Assembly: GCA_902767275.1 (NCBI GenBank)
Contig: CACXGY010000037.1
Location: 1-33,022 of the forward strand
Direction: 5' to 3'
Source: an uncultured bacterium
Lineage (GTDB): Bacteria > Cyanobacteriota > Vampirovibrionia > Gastranaerophilales > Gastranaerophilaceae
DNA length: 33,022 bases
Position numbers and translations under genes: made by a program. The first letter of the stretch is position 1, and each line of letters starts with the position of its first letter. Positions 24,960-32,980 of the stretch are shown in pieces. Under the pieces are notes generated by a model. The model saw only the letters and a list, made by a program, of their open reading frames with translations, ran no database searches and had not been told where the DNA came from.

Positions 24960-25868
24960 TTACCACGCACCGAATTTTTTATCGGCATATTGTGCAGAAC
25001 GAATATAAGCATCCATTTCAATCGGATTTCTTAAATATTCCGGAGATTCCACCGGAGGGTAGTTTCTAATGGCTTCAAGCCAAACGTGTGCAATCTGAGC
25101 GGTTTTTGACTCTTTGGGTATTTTTTGTTCAGTTGGTTCTTGATTTGCCCAATAAGAATTTGAATATTGTTTTTCTATAAAGTGGTTTAAAATATAATTA
25201 TCAATTAGATTTTGAGGTTTGTAGTGACTCCATGCTTTTAAGACTTCTTTTTCACCAATTCCTTCGGTCTGACGCAAAATCATGTGTTGTTGAGAATGAA
25301 TTATTTCATGTGCCAGTTTTTGAGAAATAAATTTTCGTTGCTCGTTCTCTGTGACAGGTTCGGCTACAAGTTGATCAAATCCTAAATTTCCGTTTTGTGA
25401 ATGTAGTTTCAAAAATTCTTCCGCACTCTTTTTATCTACAAATAACGGCAGTTTAACACTCGGAGAAGTTAATACAGTTCGTTTTCCGTTTTTTATACCG
25501 ACAATTTTCGTATCCGAACCCAGTATATCTTCATAATTAAGCGTTATTTCGTTCTTGTAAAATTGATACCCCCCACCTGTCACACCATCATACTGACTTA
25601 CGAGTTTAACATTTGCAGGGTTATCAATATTGAAATCTTTGTTGATTTCCTTACATAAAACATCAAATCCCCCATTTGGAAAAAGTTTATTTAATTGTTC
25701 TTGATATAATATTTTTTTATCTGTTTGTATGAATTGGTCGGAGGTTATTCCGATATTATTGGAAAGGAATCGTGGACTGCTATTGAGTTTAGCAGCATTA
25801 GTACTGTATTGTACATTGTAATTGCACAATGGTTTCGACACACAACTATACGAATTAACCTTTTCCAT
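24960..25868 (-). CDS. putative HExxH zinc metallopeptidase
   Basis: 302 residues. The segment KLAHEIIHSQQH contains a zinc HExxH motif at 187-191, and E284 in NPIEMDAY (281-288) near the C-terminus is a plausible third ligand, giving a gluzincin-like layout. There is no signal peptide or membrane segment. The N-terminal 45 residues are Asn/Ser-rich and include SPRF, possibly a weak form of the lineage signature. No good ribosome-binding site is visible at the ATG. The gene is solitary, convergent with ACT and divergent from the MgtE-N-like gene. Peptidase activity is inferred from motif geometry only. Confidence 0.7.
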   Translation of the reverse strand: MEKVNSYSCVSKPLCNYNVQYSTNAAKLNSSPRFLSNNIGITSDQFIQTDKKILYQEQLNKLFPNGGFDVLCKEINKDFNIDNPANVKLVSQYDGVTGGGYQFYKNEITLNYEDILGSDTKIVGIKNGKRTVLTSPSVKLPLFVDKKSAEEFLKLHSQNGNLGFDQLVAEPVTENEQRKFISQKLAHEIIHSQQHMILRQTEGIGEKEVLKAWSHYKPQNLIDNYILNHFIEKQYSNSYWANQEPTEQKIPKESKTAQIAHVWLEAIRNYPPVESPEYLRNPIEMDAYIRSAQYADKKFGAW

Positions 25869-26010
25869 ATATGATATAAGGTATTTTGTCTTAAAAAATT
25901 GCTATTTCTTGACGTTTTATGAAGAAAATATTTTTTGTAATTAACTTGAAACTTCTCTATTCCCATATTTTAAGAAAAATGTTAAAATAACTTAATAAAA
26001 AAAGCAATTT

Positions 26011-26040
26011 TTGAATAATTATTTACTTATTATATATATA
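26011..26040 (+). promoter_or_regulatory. putative promoter of 26062 gene
   Basis: TTGAAT (26011-26016) with TATATA (26033-26038 or 26035-26040) at 16 or 18 bases, 22-24 bases before the ATG, in the AT-rich divergent region. Confidence 0.4.
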
Positions 26041-26061
26041 GTATATACCTAGGAGAAAATT

Positions 26062-26988
26062 ATGACTATTTCATTAAATACTGATCAATATCATTTGATG
26101 AACAAACTGAATATAACGACATCAAGGATGCGTGATTATTCAGACAAATCGGTAGATGAAATAATAAATGCAGAGGCAGAAAGCGGAAATACGGTCGCCA
26201 AAGATTACGGGCGAAAACTTTTCGGGAATGTTGATGAATTGATTGAAACATTCCAACTTTCTGATCCTTCAAACAAATATAATATTTTGAATCAAATGTC
26301 GGCAGAACAGCGTGAAAAAGTTTTAGAGTTGCTTGACGACGAAGATATGGTAATAGGACTTAACTTCTTCACACAAGAAAAACTTGAACAAATGCTTGGA
26401 AAAGTATCCGTTGCAGAGTCGGCAGGCGTTGCACTGGAGGCATTTTCGCTGCCACAGATAATTGCAATGATGCCGGAAGAAGAATTAGAACAATTCTTTA
26501 TGAGTTCAGATATACCAAAAGAGTCATTCACAGCACAACTCAAAAATCTGGATCCTGAACTATTAATTCAGTTAGCCGAAGGTATAACAGGCAAAGCGGC
26601 TGATCAAAGTGATGCTTCTAAGTTAATACATCAAATCTCATCTCTGCCGGATAAACAGTTTAAAGAGATAATGGCATCTCTTGACGGAGAAATACAACAG
26701 TCTGTCATCTATCAAATGGCAAATGAAGATAAGAATGTCTTGCTACATTTTAGTAATCAGGCATATACAGATATGGTTGCAAATTTGCAAAAACCTGATA
26801 TGGTCAAATCAATGATTGCACTTGATTCGGAATCTTTACAAAGAATGACGAAACAGTTACCTGAGGACTTATTCTCAATTGTTGCAACACAAATAGATAC
26901 AAGACAATTTGCGCAACTGTTAATTGACAGATGTCCTGATTTATTAGAAAAATTCACATCAATGGCAAATTCAAGCACTAGCCATTAA
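26062..26988 (+). CDS. MgtE-N-like helical protein, soluble
   Basis: 308 residues, entirely helical and acidic. Repeated short units such as QMSAEQREKVLELLDDED, IAMMPEEELEQFF and MTKQLPEDLFSIVATQ resemble the superhelical MgtE intracellular N domain or FliG-like armadillo repeats. No CBS pair or membrane channel follows, so this is not a complete MgtE magnesium channel. No signal or membrane segment is present. AGGAG precedes the ATG by about 6 bases. The gene overlaps the convergent pncC gene by 11 bases. Its role is probably protein binding; the assignment is by resemblance. Confidence 0.65.
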   Translation: MTISLNTDQYHLMNKLNITTSRMRDYSDKSVDEIINAEAESGNTVAKDYGRKLFGNVDELIETFQLSDPSNKYNILNQMSAEQREKVLELLDDEDMVIGLNFFTQEKLEQMLGKVSVAESAGVALEAFSLPQIIAMMPEEELEQFFMSSDIPKESFTAQLKNLDPELLIQLAEGITGKAADQSDASKLIHQISSLPDKQFKEIMASLDGEIQQSVIYQMANEDKNVLLHFSNQAYTDMVANLQKPDMVKSMIALDSESLQRMTKQLPEDLFSIVATQIDTRQFAQLLIDRCPDLLEKFTSMANSSTSH

Positions 26989-27490
26989 TATCTGATAAGA
27001 AATCGAGAAGCATTTCTAAGGCACATTGTGTAAATTTGTATTTCATTTTGTCTCGTTTAAGTTTAGGGTTAAGTCTAAATTCTTGAACGACTGCTTTATA
27101 TTTTGATTTAATAGCAACATACATCAACCCTACAGGTTTGTTAGGTGTGCTGCCTGTCGGGCCGGCAATACCGGTTGTGCAAACTACAACATCGGCATTC
27201 GTTCTCTCGTGGAGTCCAAGAGCCATTTCTGCGGCACATTCCTTACTTACTGCCCCGAATTGTTCAAGAGTTTCTTCTCTGACACCAAGCAAACTTTGTT
27301 TTACATCATTTGAGTATGTTACAAAATTCAATTTTGTATATCGTGAACTGCCTGATACGTCTGTAAGACGAGAACTAAGCAACCCACCGGTGCATGATTC
27401 TGCAGTTGAGATTACAAGAGAATTATCAAATAAAATTTTTGCAATTTTTTGTTCAACCGGTTCTTTTTTCTTTCCAAATATATTAAACAT
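26978..27490 (-). CDS. pncC: nicotinamide-nucleotide amidase (CinA C-terminal)
   Basis: 170 residues, a stand-alone CinA C-terminal domain. TAESCTGGLLSSRLTDVSGSS at 29-49, TYSNDVKQSLLGV and TTGIAGPTGSTPNKPVG at 105-121 are family hallmarks. The enzyme deamidates nicotinamide mononucleotide to nicotinate mononucleotide, recycling NMN in NAD metabolism. The N-terminal CinA (COG1058) domain is absent, as in PncC. No strong ribosome-binding site precedes the ATG. It overlaps the convergent gene at 26062-26988 by 11 bases. Activity depends on family conservation. Confidence 0.92.
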   Translation of the reverse strand: MFNIFGKKKEPVEQKIAKILFDNSLVISTAESCTGGLLSSRLTDVSGSSRYTKLNFVTYSNDVKQSLLGVREETLEQFGAVSKECAAEMALGLHERTNADVVVCTTGIAGPTGSTPNKPVGLMYVAIKSKYKAVVQEFRLNPKLKRDKMKYKFTQCALEMLLDFLSDING

Positions 27491-27576
27491 AATTTCTTAC
27501 TCTTTCCATAAAATACTTTATATAACTACTACAATTTATTTCATCAAGGATTATTTGTCAATAAACGATTTAGATG

Positions 27577-27613
27577 AAATTAAATAAAAAGAAAGAACCG
27601 AAAAAACGGTTCT
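27577..27613 (-). terminator. intrinsic terminator of the AMIN gene
   Basis: Minus-strand stem AGAACCG (27607-27613) with CGGTTCT (27594-27600), a 6-base T loop, followed by the T-rich TTCTTTTTATTTAATTTC. It lies about 50 bases past the stop of the gene at 27659-28669. Confidence 0.85.
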
Positions 27614-27658
27614 GTATTAGTTTAGTGATAAATAGATTTATGTTTTTATATGTGTGAT

Positions 27659-28669
27659 TTAGTATATTTCATTCAATCTTCTTTTTAGTTCAGTATTAGT
27701 TTCTTGAGGAGTTGCTTCATTTTTATAAAGAGCAGTCATTTCTTCAAGATATTTCAAATTTGCTTTTAATTTAGCGGTTGGTATCGGATTAGATACGTTA
27801 GACTTAGGAAGTCTGCCTTTTAAAAGGCTTGAAAATTCAACTTTTGGCGGAGTATTTTCATTAAGATTTATATTTGAAAGTTCTCCGAAAACAGGTTTGT
27901 TATTTATGATTTTATCAATAATTTTAGTTTCCTGATTATTATTGTGTAACAGAGTATTTAATGTAACGATTTCCGGAGTACGGATTTGTTTTAAATAATT
28001 AGCATGAATAGTTGCAGGATTTGTAGATGTTCCGTATATCGGTGTTGTATACGGTTTTTTCAGTCCTGCACGACCGTATCCCGGCAGATAGTCTTTAAAG
28101 TCATTAGTGTTAGTTATATTCTTATACATTTCTTCTCTTTCAGTTTGCAGTTCAGAATATTTAGATTTGATAAATCTTATTTCTCCGATAAGAATTACTA
28201 AGAATACAAATAGTATTGCAAATTGAACAACTCTGTTTGGGATAGAAGAAGCAGAAAAGAAACCGAACAATGAAGTAAAGGAAGTTTTAATATTTTCCTC
28301 CATATTCTCAACGGTTGTCGGTTCTTTAAATTCTATATCTGAATAAGCGATGTTATCACCTTGAACCATAATATTAATATTATTTCTTCCGCAAGGTTCA
28401 ACCATTACATTATCAACGACAGTATTTCCATTGAATTTTGTTGAAAGATTAGAGGAGATTGAAACATCTTTAAGATTGATAATAACCCGATTAGATGAAA
28501 CAATAGTTTTCGTCATACGAGCAGGAGCAGTTGAAGTCAACTCAACGGTGTAAGCGTTATTATTTTTTTTAACGTTTACCCCTCTCAAGACATTATCAGC
28601 GGCTTGTGCCGACAATACATTAACCGTAATAATCAAAACCGATATGAATATCGGTAATAATTTCTTCAT
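27659..28669 (-). CDS. AMIN domain, single-pass membrane protein
   Basis: 336 residues. A signal peptide (MKKLLPIFISVLIITVNVL, cleavage after AQA near 23) leads to an AMIN domain (about 27-115: LRGVNVKKNNNAYTVELTST and RVIINLKDVSIS). One membrane segment (147-164, VVQFAILFVFLVILIGEI) then separates a long, basic C-terminal region (165-336) of low homology. AMIN domains bind peptidoglycan or target proteins to secretin and division sites and usually precede an amidase or PilQ; here none follows. The C-terminal part would be cytoplasmic if the N-terminus is exported, an inverted-looking arrangement. GAGAGGG precedes the ATG by about 5 bases, and a terminator follows. Confidence 0.75.
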   Translation of the reverse strand: MKKLLPIFISVLIITVNVLSAQAADNVLRGVNVKKNNNAYTVELTSTAPARMTKTIVSSNRVIINLKDVSISSNLSTKFNGNTVVDNVMVEPCGRNNINIMVQGDNIAYSDIEFKEPTTVENMEENIKTSFTSLFGFFSASSIPNRVVQFAILFVFLVILIGEIRFIKSKYSELQTEREEMYKNITNTNDFKDYLPGYGRAGLKKPYTTPIYGTSTNPATIHANYLKQIRTPEIVTLNTLLHNNNQETKIIDKIINNKPVFGELSNINLNENTPPKVEFSSLLKGRLPKSNVSNPIPTAKLKANLKYLEEMTALYKNEATPQETNTELKRRLNEIY

Positions 28670-28825
28670 TATTCCCTCTCTCCATAATCAAGGATACAGT
28701 TTTTTAACGGAGAGGACATCAATAATATGGTTGAATTTCAAATAGACCGAACGGACTATTTAAAACTATTTAATAGAGTAATCTTATCCATTTATGTGAT
28801 TTGTCAAATCATCAGTAGGAATGCG

Positions 28826-28862
28826 ATGTTTCACACCGATTTGATAAATCGGTGCGAAACAT
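28826..28862. repeat. 17-bp near-perfect hairpin
   Basis: ATGTTTCACACCGATTT (28826-28842) and AAATCGGTGCGAAACAT (28846-28862) pair over 17 bases with one mismatch and a 3-base loop. No T run follows on either strand, so it is not an intrinsic terminator; it may be a REP-like element or a protein-binding palindrome. Confidence 0.75.
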
Positions 28863-28906
28863 AGTAATCTGTAATACTTAATGCCTTAGTGCCTTAGTGT
28901 CTTTAT

Positions 28907-29060
28907 ATCGGCAACCCTTCCCTAACCATTCCCTTGCTAAGGGCAGAAAACATTCATTTATTGCCTTATTGTTCTATTGTCATTAACAATTAGCAACCCT
29001 CCGGCTTTGTAAATACATAACCGCAACAAAATCGACTCCCCTTGTCAAAGGGAGTTATAA
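28907..29060. repeat. second A-B repeat locus
   Basis: Unit A (28907-28946) matches 33-72 with one change over 40 bases. Unit B (28992-29060) matches 171-243 closely, including ccggctttgtaa and gactccccttg. The order A then B equals that at the left end, although the intervening distance differs. Confidence 0.85.
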
Positions 29061-29098
29061 TCACTTCCTTCCATTTCTATGGGCTGGGATTAAATTCT

Positions 29099-29578
29099 TT
29101 ATGCTACATCTGCTGTACAGTTAGGACACTTTGTCGCTCTCTTATCTATTGTTGAATAACAATAAGGACATTCCTTCGTTGTGTCTTCTGCTTCTGTTGC
29201 ATCTTGTGCTTTTTCATCTGCTTTTAATTTATTAATACCTTTGATTAGCAAAAATACAGCAAATGCTACCATAATAAAACTTATAATAGTATTTATGCAA
29301 GCACCATAGTTTATTGTTACTGCTCCTGCTTGTTGTGCCGCTTCTAATGAAGGGTATTGTACAAATTTTCCGTCCATTGGCAGTGCAAAGAATAATTGTG
29401 AAAAATCTACTTTTCCTAATAACCATCCTAACGGAGGCATTATAACATCGTTTACTAATGAGTCTACTATCTTCCCGAATGCTGCACCTATTATGATACC
29501 AACTGCCATATCTATGACATTCCCTCGCATTGCAAAGGTTTTAAATTCATCTCCATACTGTTTTAATTTTTCAAACAT
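29099..29578 (-). CDS. mscL: MscL mechanosensitive channel with zinc ribbon
   Basis: 159 residues. Residues 1-118 are a standard Msc[21 protein letters not shown] with the first helix, [14 protein letters not shown], a short periplasmic loop and a second helix (95-114). MscL releases solutes under osmotic shock. Residues 119-136 form an acidic/Ala linker in place of the usual C-terminal helix bundle, and 137-154 make a zinc ribbon ([20 protein letters not shown]137, C140, C151, C154). The zinc module is an appended extra. Only a weak ribosome-binding site is seen. The gene is isolated, beside the repeat locus. Confidence 0.92.
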   Translation of the reverse strand: MFEKLKQYGDEFKTFAMRGNVIDMAVGIIIGAAFGKIVDSLVNDVIMPPLGWLLGKVDFSQLFFALPMDGKFVQYPSLEAAQQAGAVTINYGACINTIISFIMVAFAVFLLIKGINKLKADEKAQDATEAEDTTKECPYCYSTIDKRATKCPNCTADVA

Positions 29579-29923
29579 AATACCACGCTTTCTTTATTTC
29601 CTACTTCTTAATTATATAAAGAGGACTTTTTTTCTGCAACTTCTTACCAAAAATATTATATTGATATCCTTATTGATTAGTCGTTTGGTTCAATATTATT
29701 ATGTGTAAAATTAAACCTTTGTTCGATGTTTTCTTAATATATCATTATATTATTAATATGTCTATGTTGTAGTAATAATTGGTTTTTTGCCCCAAATTAA
29801 ATTTGTTTTATTAACAATTGTAAATAAACTCTATCAATTTTCTAAAGTTTTAAAAAAAAGTGTCGTTATTACAATCAAGGAATTAGATAAGTAAATAAAA
29901 TCAACCAAATAAGGATGTGTATT
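29579..29923. other. AT-rich intergenic region without gene
   Basis: About 345 bases separate mscL from the HExxH gene. It is strongly AT-rich with T-runs and no open frame of note. A TTACAAT-like -10 at about 29868-29874 could serve the downstream gene, but no good -35 pairs with it. Confidence 0.5.
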
Positions 29924-30502
29924 ATGTTTGTTAGATTGTTATCTGCACTTGTGTGCTTATGTTTGTTTAGTTCAAATTTAGCCTTCTCGTGGAATGTGCG
30001 AAGTTTTTCCAAAGATGATAATATTATCTCCGCTTTGAGGTTATTAGAAAATATAGGTGCTGATGAAGTCTTTGAAAATTTGCAAGAAAACTCGGTTAAA
30101 ATTATCTTTTATGATTTAACAATGATTAATTATAAATATCGAAATGTACACGCAATTAACTCGGTAGATAACTGGGGCGAAAGATATATCTTAATAAATT
30201 CGAAATATCGAAATACCTCGAAAGAAGAATTAGCCTGTTTAATCGCTCACGAAAGTTTTCATAAATCCGCTAAAGCAACTATGAGAGAAGAAACTCTCGC
30301 CACTCAAAAAGAAGCATACTATTGGTCTATCCTTAAAATACCAGGGAAAATTTATTCTAAAACCGCTCTAAATCTTAGATTAGATAATTTGCTCGCTCTG
30401 CAAAATGAATCAACCGACTCATATGATTTAATTGAACAAAAAATTCATAACAGTAAGTTTTATCAATCTCAACTCGCTGTTTCATCAAGAAGAAGGTTTT
30501 AA
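29924..30502 (+). CDS. exported HExxH metallopeptidase-like protein
   Basis: 192 residues from the ATG at 29924, which lies 8 bases after AAGGA; the in-frame ATG at 29915 overlaps that site and is unlikely. A signal peptide is present (FVRLLSALVCLCLFSSNLAF, cleavage near AFS-W). The zinc motif HESFH lies at 109-113 within CLIAHESFHKSAKATMREE, and E122/E123 or E130 in the following helix (REETLATQKEAYYW) could be the third ligand, a compact minigluzincin-like layout. Substrate unknown. It is solitary, convergent with the GT9 gene. Confidence 0.72.
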   Translation: MFVRLLSALVCLCLFSSNLAFSWNVRSFSKDDNIISALRLLENIGADEVFENLQENSVKIIFYDLTMINYKYRNVHAINSVDNWGERYILINSKYRNTSKEELACLIAHESFHKSAKATMREETLATQKEAYYWSILKIPGKIYSKTALNLRLDNLLALQNESTDSYDLIEQKIHNSKFYQSQLAVSSRRRF

Positions 30503-30555
30503 TGTGTAGAAGATTTTAACCAACTCACAAAGTATTTTATAACCAATCCAAAGTA

Positions 30556-31554
30556 TTAACCATTACAATTTAAAAGTTTCATTTTGATTATTTTGTCCAT
30601 GACCATCCATGGAGATATAGTCTCCATGCACGGAGTGTATGTACTTTCTTGACCGAGGTATGTACACTTTTTTTTCCAACAATACTTACATTCGCCTTCG
30701 CCTGATATATAATGTCCGTTTTTTCCGTATGGTTTGATTTTATCAGGTGATGTTGAACCTAATAATGCAAGTGTCGGTACGTTGTGTGCGGAAGCAATAT
30801 GTAACGGTCCTGTATCTCCTGATACTACCAAGTCTGCGTGGGACAATAGTGCACTGCTCTCTGCTAATTTATGTTCTCCTGTACATATAATTACACCTTC
30901 TCGTTTTAGTGTTTCGTGCAATTGTCTTTCTTTCTTACTCCCAATTGTAAAGATTGTTCCGCCGTATTCCTTTAACAACATATCATTTAATTGTTTCCAG
31001 TTGTCTATGTTCCATACCCTACCTTGTCTATTATTGTTTGTTCCTCCTCCCGGAACTATCATTATATGTGGTTTGGGGTATGCGTCTAAATACTCTTTTA
31101 TATTTTTGTCAAGTTTTTCATCTACTCCTAAATATAAACGCTCCGGTAATTCTATATCTTTTATTACTGTTTGTGCTGTCTTAAAATAATCTTCTACCCA
31201 TAAGCCACATTTCATCTTTTTATGTACTACTTTTTTTGGAAATGATAAATATGCGTATAAATCGTTTCTTATCGCATTCGTTAGATTAAAAATGATATCA
31301 TATCTTTCTTTTAGTAGTTTCTTTTGAAAATCTATATAATACCTGAATGAGTCCTTTTTATCTCTGTCCCACATATATATTTTATCAATATACGGGTTGT
31401 TTTTTAATAGGGGTGCTATGGTTTTCTCTGTCATGTAATGAACTTCATAATTAGGATGCTTTTGCTTTATTGCTTCTGCGATTATTGTTGTATGTACTAC
31501 ATCCCCTATCGCTCCCAATCTTAATATTAATACTTTCTTTTTTTTATCTTTCAT
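30556..31554 (-). CDS. GT9 heptosyltransferase-like glycosyltransferase
   Basis: 332 residues, typical for glycosyltransferase family 9. LILRLGAIGDVVHTTIIAEA at the N-terminus and VVSGDTGPLHIASA (243-256) with PTLALLGSTSPDKIKPYG are the family signature. The Cys cluster C289, C292, C297, C309 (with PCMETISPWMVM) also occurs in lipopolysaccharide heptosyltransferases. It likely transfers ADP-heptose or a related sugar onto an outer-membrane glycolipid core, implying an LPS-like surface. No ribosome-binding site of strength is seen at the ATG. It is not clustered with other LPS genes in this window. Confidence 0.88.
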   Translation of the reverse strand: MKDKKKKVLILRLGAIGDVVHTTIIAEAIKQKHPNYEVHYMTEKTIAPLLKNNPYIDKIYMWDRDKKDSFRYYIDFQKKLLKERYDIIFNLTNAIRNDLYAYLSFPKKVVHKKMKCGLWVEDYFKTAQTVIKDIELPERLYLGVDEKLDKNIKEYLDAYPKPHIMIVPGGGTNNNRQGRVWNIDNWKQLNDMLLKEYGGTIFTIGSKKERQLHETLKREGVIICTGEHKLAESSALLSHADLVVSGDTGPLHIASAHNVPTLALLGSTSPDKIKPYGKNGHYISGEGECKYCWKKKCTYLGQESTYTPCMETISPWMVMDKIIKMKLLNCNG

Positions 31555-31851
31555 ACTACTTAAATTATAACTTAAAAAAGTTTTTTGTACCTTCTTATTT
31601 TTTTGTCGAAAATTTTATCCGCTTATATCAATGCTTTTGACGATTTTTGTAACAGTTTCTTAATATTTTATGACAAATGATTTTAAAATCTTTAGAATGA
31701 AAAATGTAGTCAGTTCGGAAACAAAATTTTAAGTAATTGCGTAGGAAGAACATTCTTGACACTACGGGGAACTACGTTCTTTTAAGGATATACATTTGTG
31801 CCTTTATTATTACCCTGATTTAATATAAGGCTGTTTCTATTGGAGGTTGCA
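31555..31851. other. intergenic region without recognised gene
   Basis: 297 bases between divergent genes. The sequence is AT-rich. A TTGACA at 31755-31760 has no matching -10 at 16-18 bases. Nothing further is seen. Confidence 0.5.
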
Positions 31852-32232
31852 GTGCGTCATTGTTGTGAATTTGATGCTTTTGATATTTGGTATCTTAAAG
31901 ATTGTGATGATTTTACAAACAGAACTTTATTTATTGGCGAATGTCCAATCTGTCACAAGCATGTTTCTTTGTTATATCAGAAAAATATTAATACAAATGT
32001 TATTCTCTCAATCAAAAAAGTCGGAGAAGCATCTATCACTTTTACTAAAGAGTTGATAAAACATCGATTATATTCAAGAAATTCTATCAATAAAATGAAT
32101 CTGAAACCTAAACCTTACGGATGGAGGTTCGGTGTTAATAAAGAAAAATTTACTAAAAACGGGCAATCTTATGTTCATCAATATGCTGTCGATTTTTATG
32201 GTAATTCAGAATTTATAAAAAAATGTAATTAA
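31852..32232 (+). CDS. small Cys-rich hypothetical protein
   Basis: 126 residues from a GTG at 31852, with GGAGG 5 bases upstream; a longer frame from TTG at 31840 would start inside that site. The N-terminal part has HCCEF and, near residue 32, ECPICHKH (C-P-x-C), so a single metal-binding knuckle is possible. The remainder is basic, with PKPYGWRFGVNKEKF and a C-terminal DFYGNSEFIKKC. There is no signal or membrane segment. No family is recognised. Confidence 0.6.
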   Translation: MRHCCEFDAFDIWYLKDCDDFTNRTLFIGECPICHKHVSLLYQKNINTNVILSIKKVGEASITFTKELIKHRLYSRNSINKMNLKPKPYGWRFGVNKEKFTKNGQSYVHQYAVDFYGNSEFIKKCN

Positions 32233-32342
32233 TTATTCTTTATACTTCCTTTACACTATTCTTCATATTTGGGGGTTATCTTTATATCTTACTCTCTGAT
32301 ACCCCCTTTTTATAAAATAGTGGTATCTATAGAAAAAAATAA

Positions 32343-32774
32343 TTAAGTGAACATTTTATCTATATTTTTTAAAAAGAATTCTCTGCTATATATAGGTTCC
32401 TTTGTATAATCTATTCTATCATAAGCGGCTTGTATTGATTCATGAACAGCAGGTGTTGTCCTTCTTTTTACAGAACTCATTTCATTGACTATCTTTCGTG
32501 CATCATCTGCCATTACAATATTCGCAACCCTTTGGTTACTTATTCTGCCGTAATAATATGTTCTGTCATTTGCTGCTATAATTTTTGAGCCTTTTTTTAG
32601 TCCTTTGGAAACAGCAATTGCTGCCAATCCGGCAAGTGCCATTGCTCCAAACGCTCTCGATACACCTAAACTTAGGAAATTGTCCGAGTCAGTTTTTTTT
32701 GACTCGGCTCTATTATATGTGTTTCGCCCGAAGGCTACTGTATTCATTCTGTTTGTAACTTGAAAGGATATCAT
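32343..32774 (-). CDS. hypothetical protein with N-terminal VAFGR
   Basis: 143 residues, not recognised. MISFQVTNRMNTVAFGRN carries the lineage-type F-G-R signature near residue 15; one Ala/Gly-rich hydrophobic segment (about 41-57, FGAMALAGLAAIAVS) suggests membrane association. The C-terminal 80 residues are charged and helical. A weak site (TAGGTT) precedes the ATG. It is isolated between a plus-strand gene and a terminator at 32877-32900. Confidence 0.6.
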   Translation of the reverse strand: MISFQVTNRMNTVAFGRNTYNRAESKKTDSDNFLSLGVSRAFGAMALAGLAAIAVSKGLKKGSKIIAANDRTYYYGRISNQRVANIVMADDARKIVNEMSSVKRRTTPAVHESIQAAYDRIDYTKEPIYSREFFLKNIDKMFT

Positions 32775-32876
32775 TTATAACCTACTTTTAATGTCCTGTG
32801 TCTATATAAAGCATTGAAAGAATATTTTTTGCTAGTTTATTTTATGCTTTTACAAATTGTTACAACAAATAATATC

Positions 32877-32900
32877 AAAAAAAAACGACCCCTCGGTCGT
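32877..32900 (-). terminator. minus-strand terminator near right edge
   Basis: Minus-strand stem ACGACC (32895-32900) with GGTCGT (32885-32890), 4-base loop, followed by a run of eight T. It would end a transcript entering from beyond the right edge. Confidence 0.85.
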
Positions 32901-32980
32901 TAATTTTGTTCCTAATTTGTCCCTATCCTTTTGTCGGATTCCTAATTTATTGTCCCTGTCCTTTTCTCTACCACAATACT

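Larger units (their letters stand above)
28670..29098. other. 429-base intergenic region with hairpin and A-B repeats
   Basis: No gene was found. It contains a long hairpin at 28826-28862, a duplicated GCCTTAGT at 28883-28899, repeat A at 28907-28946 and repeat B at 28992-29060. B lies about 40 bases past the mscL stop. The first 150 bases upstream of the AMIN gene show no convincing promoter pair. Confidence 0.7.

Noticed and set aside
30556-31554. Cys cluster of the GT9 protein as a novel zinc site
   Set aside because: A similar C-x2-C-x4-C-x11-C region occurs in ordinary heptosyltransferases of this family.
31755-31783. TTGACA-led promoter for the 31852 gene
   Set aside because: No recognisable -10 at 16-18 bases from it.
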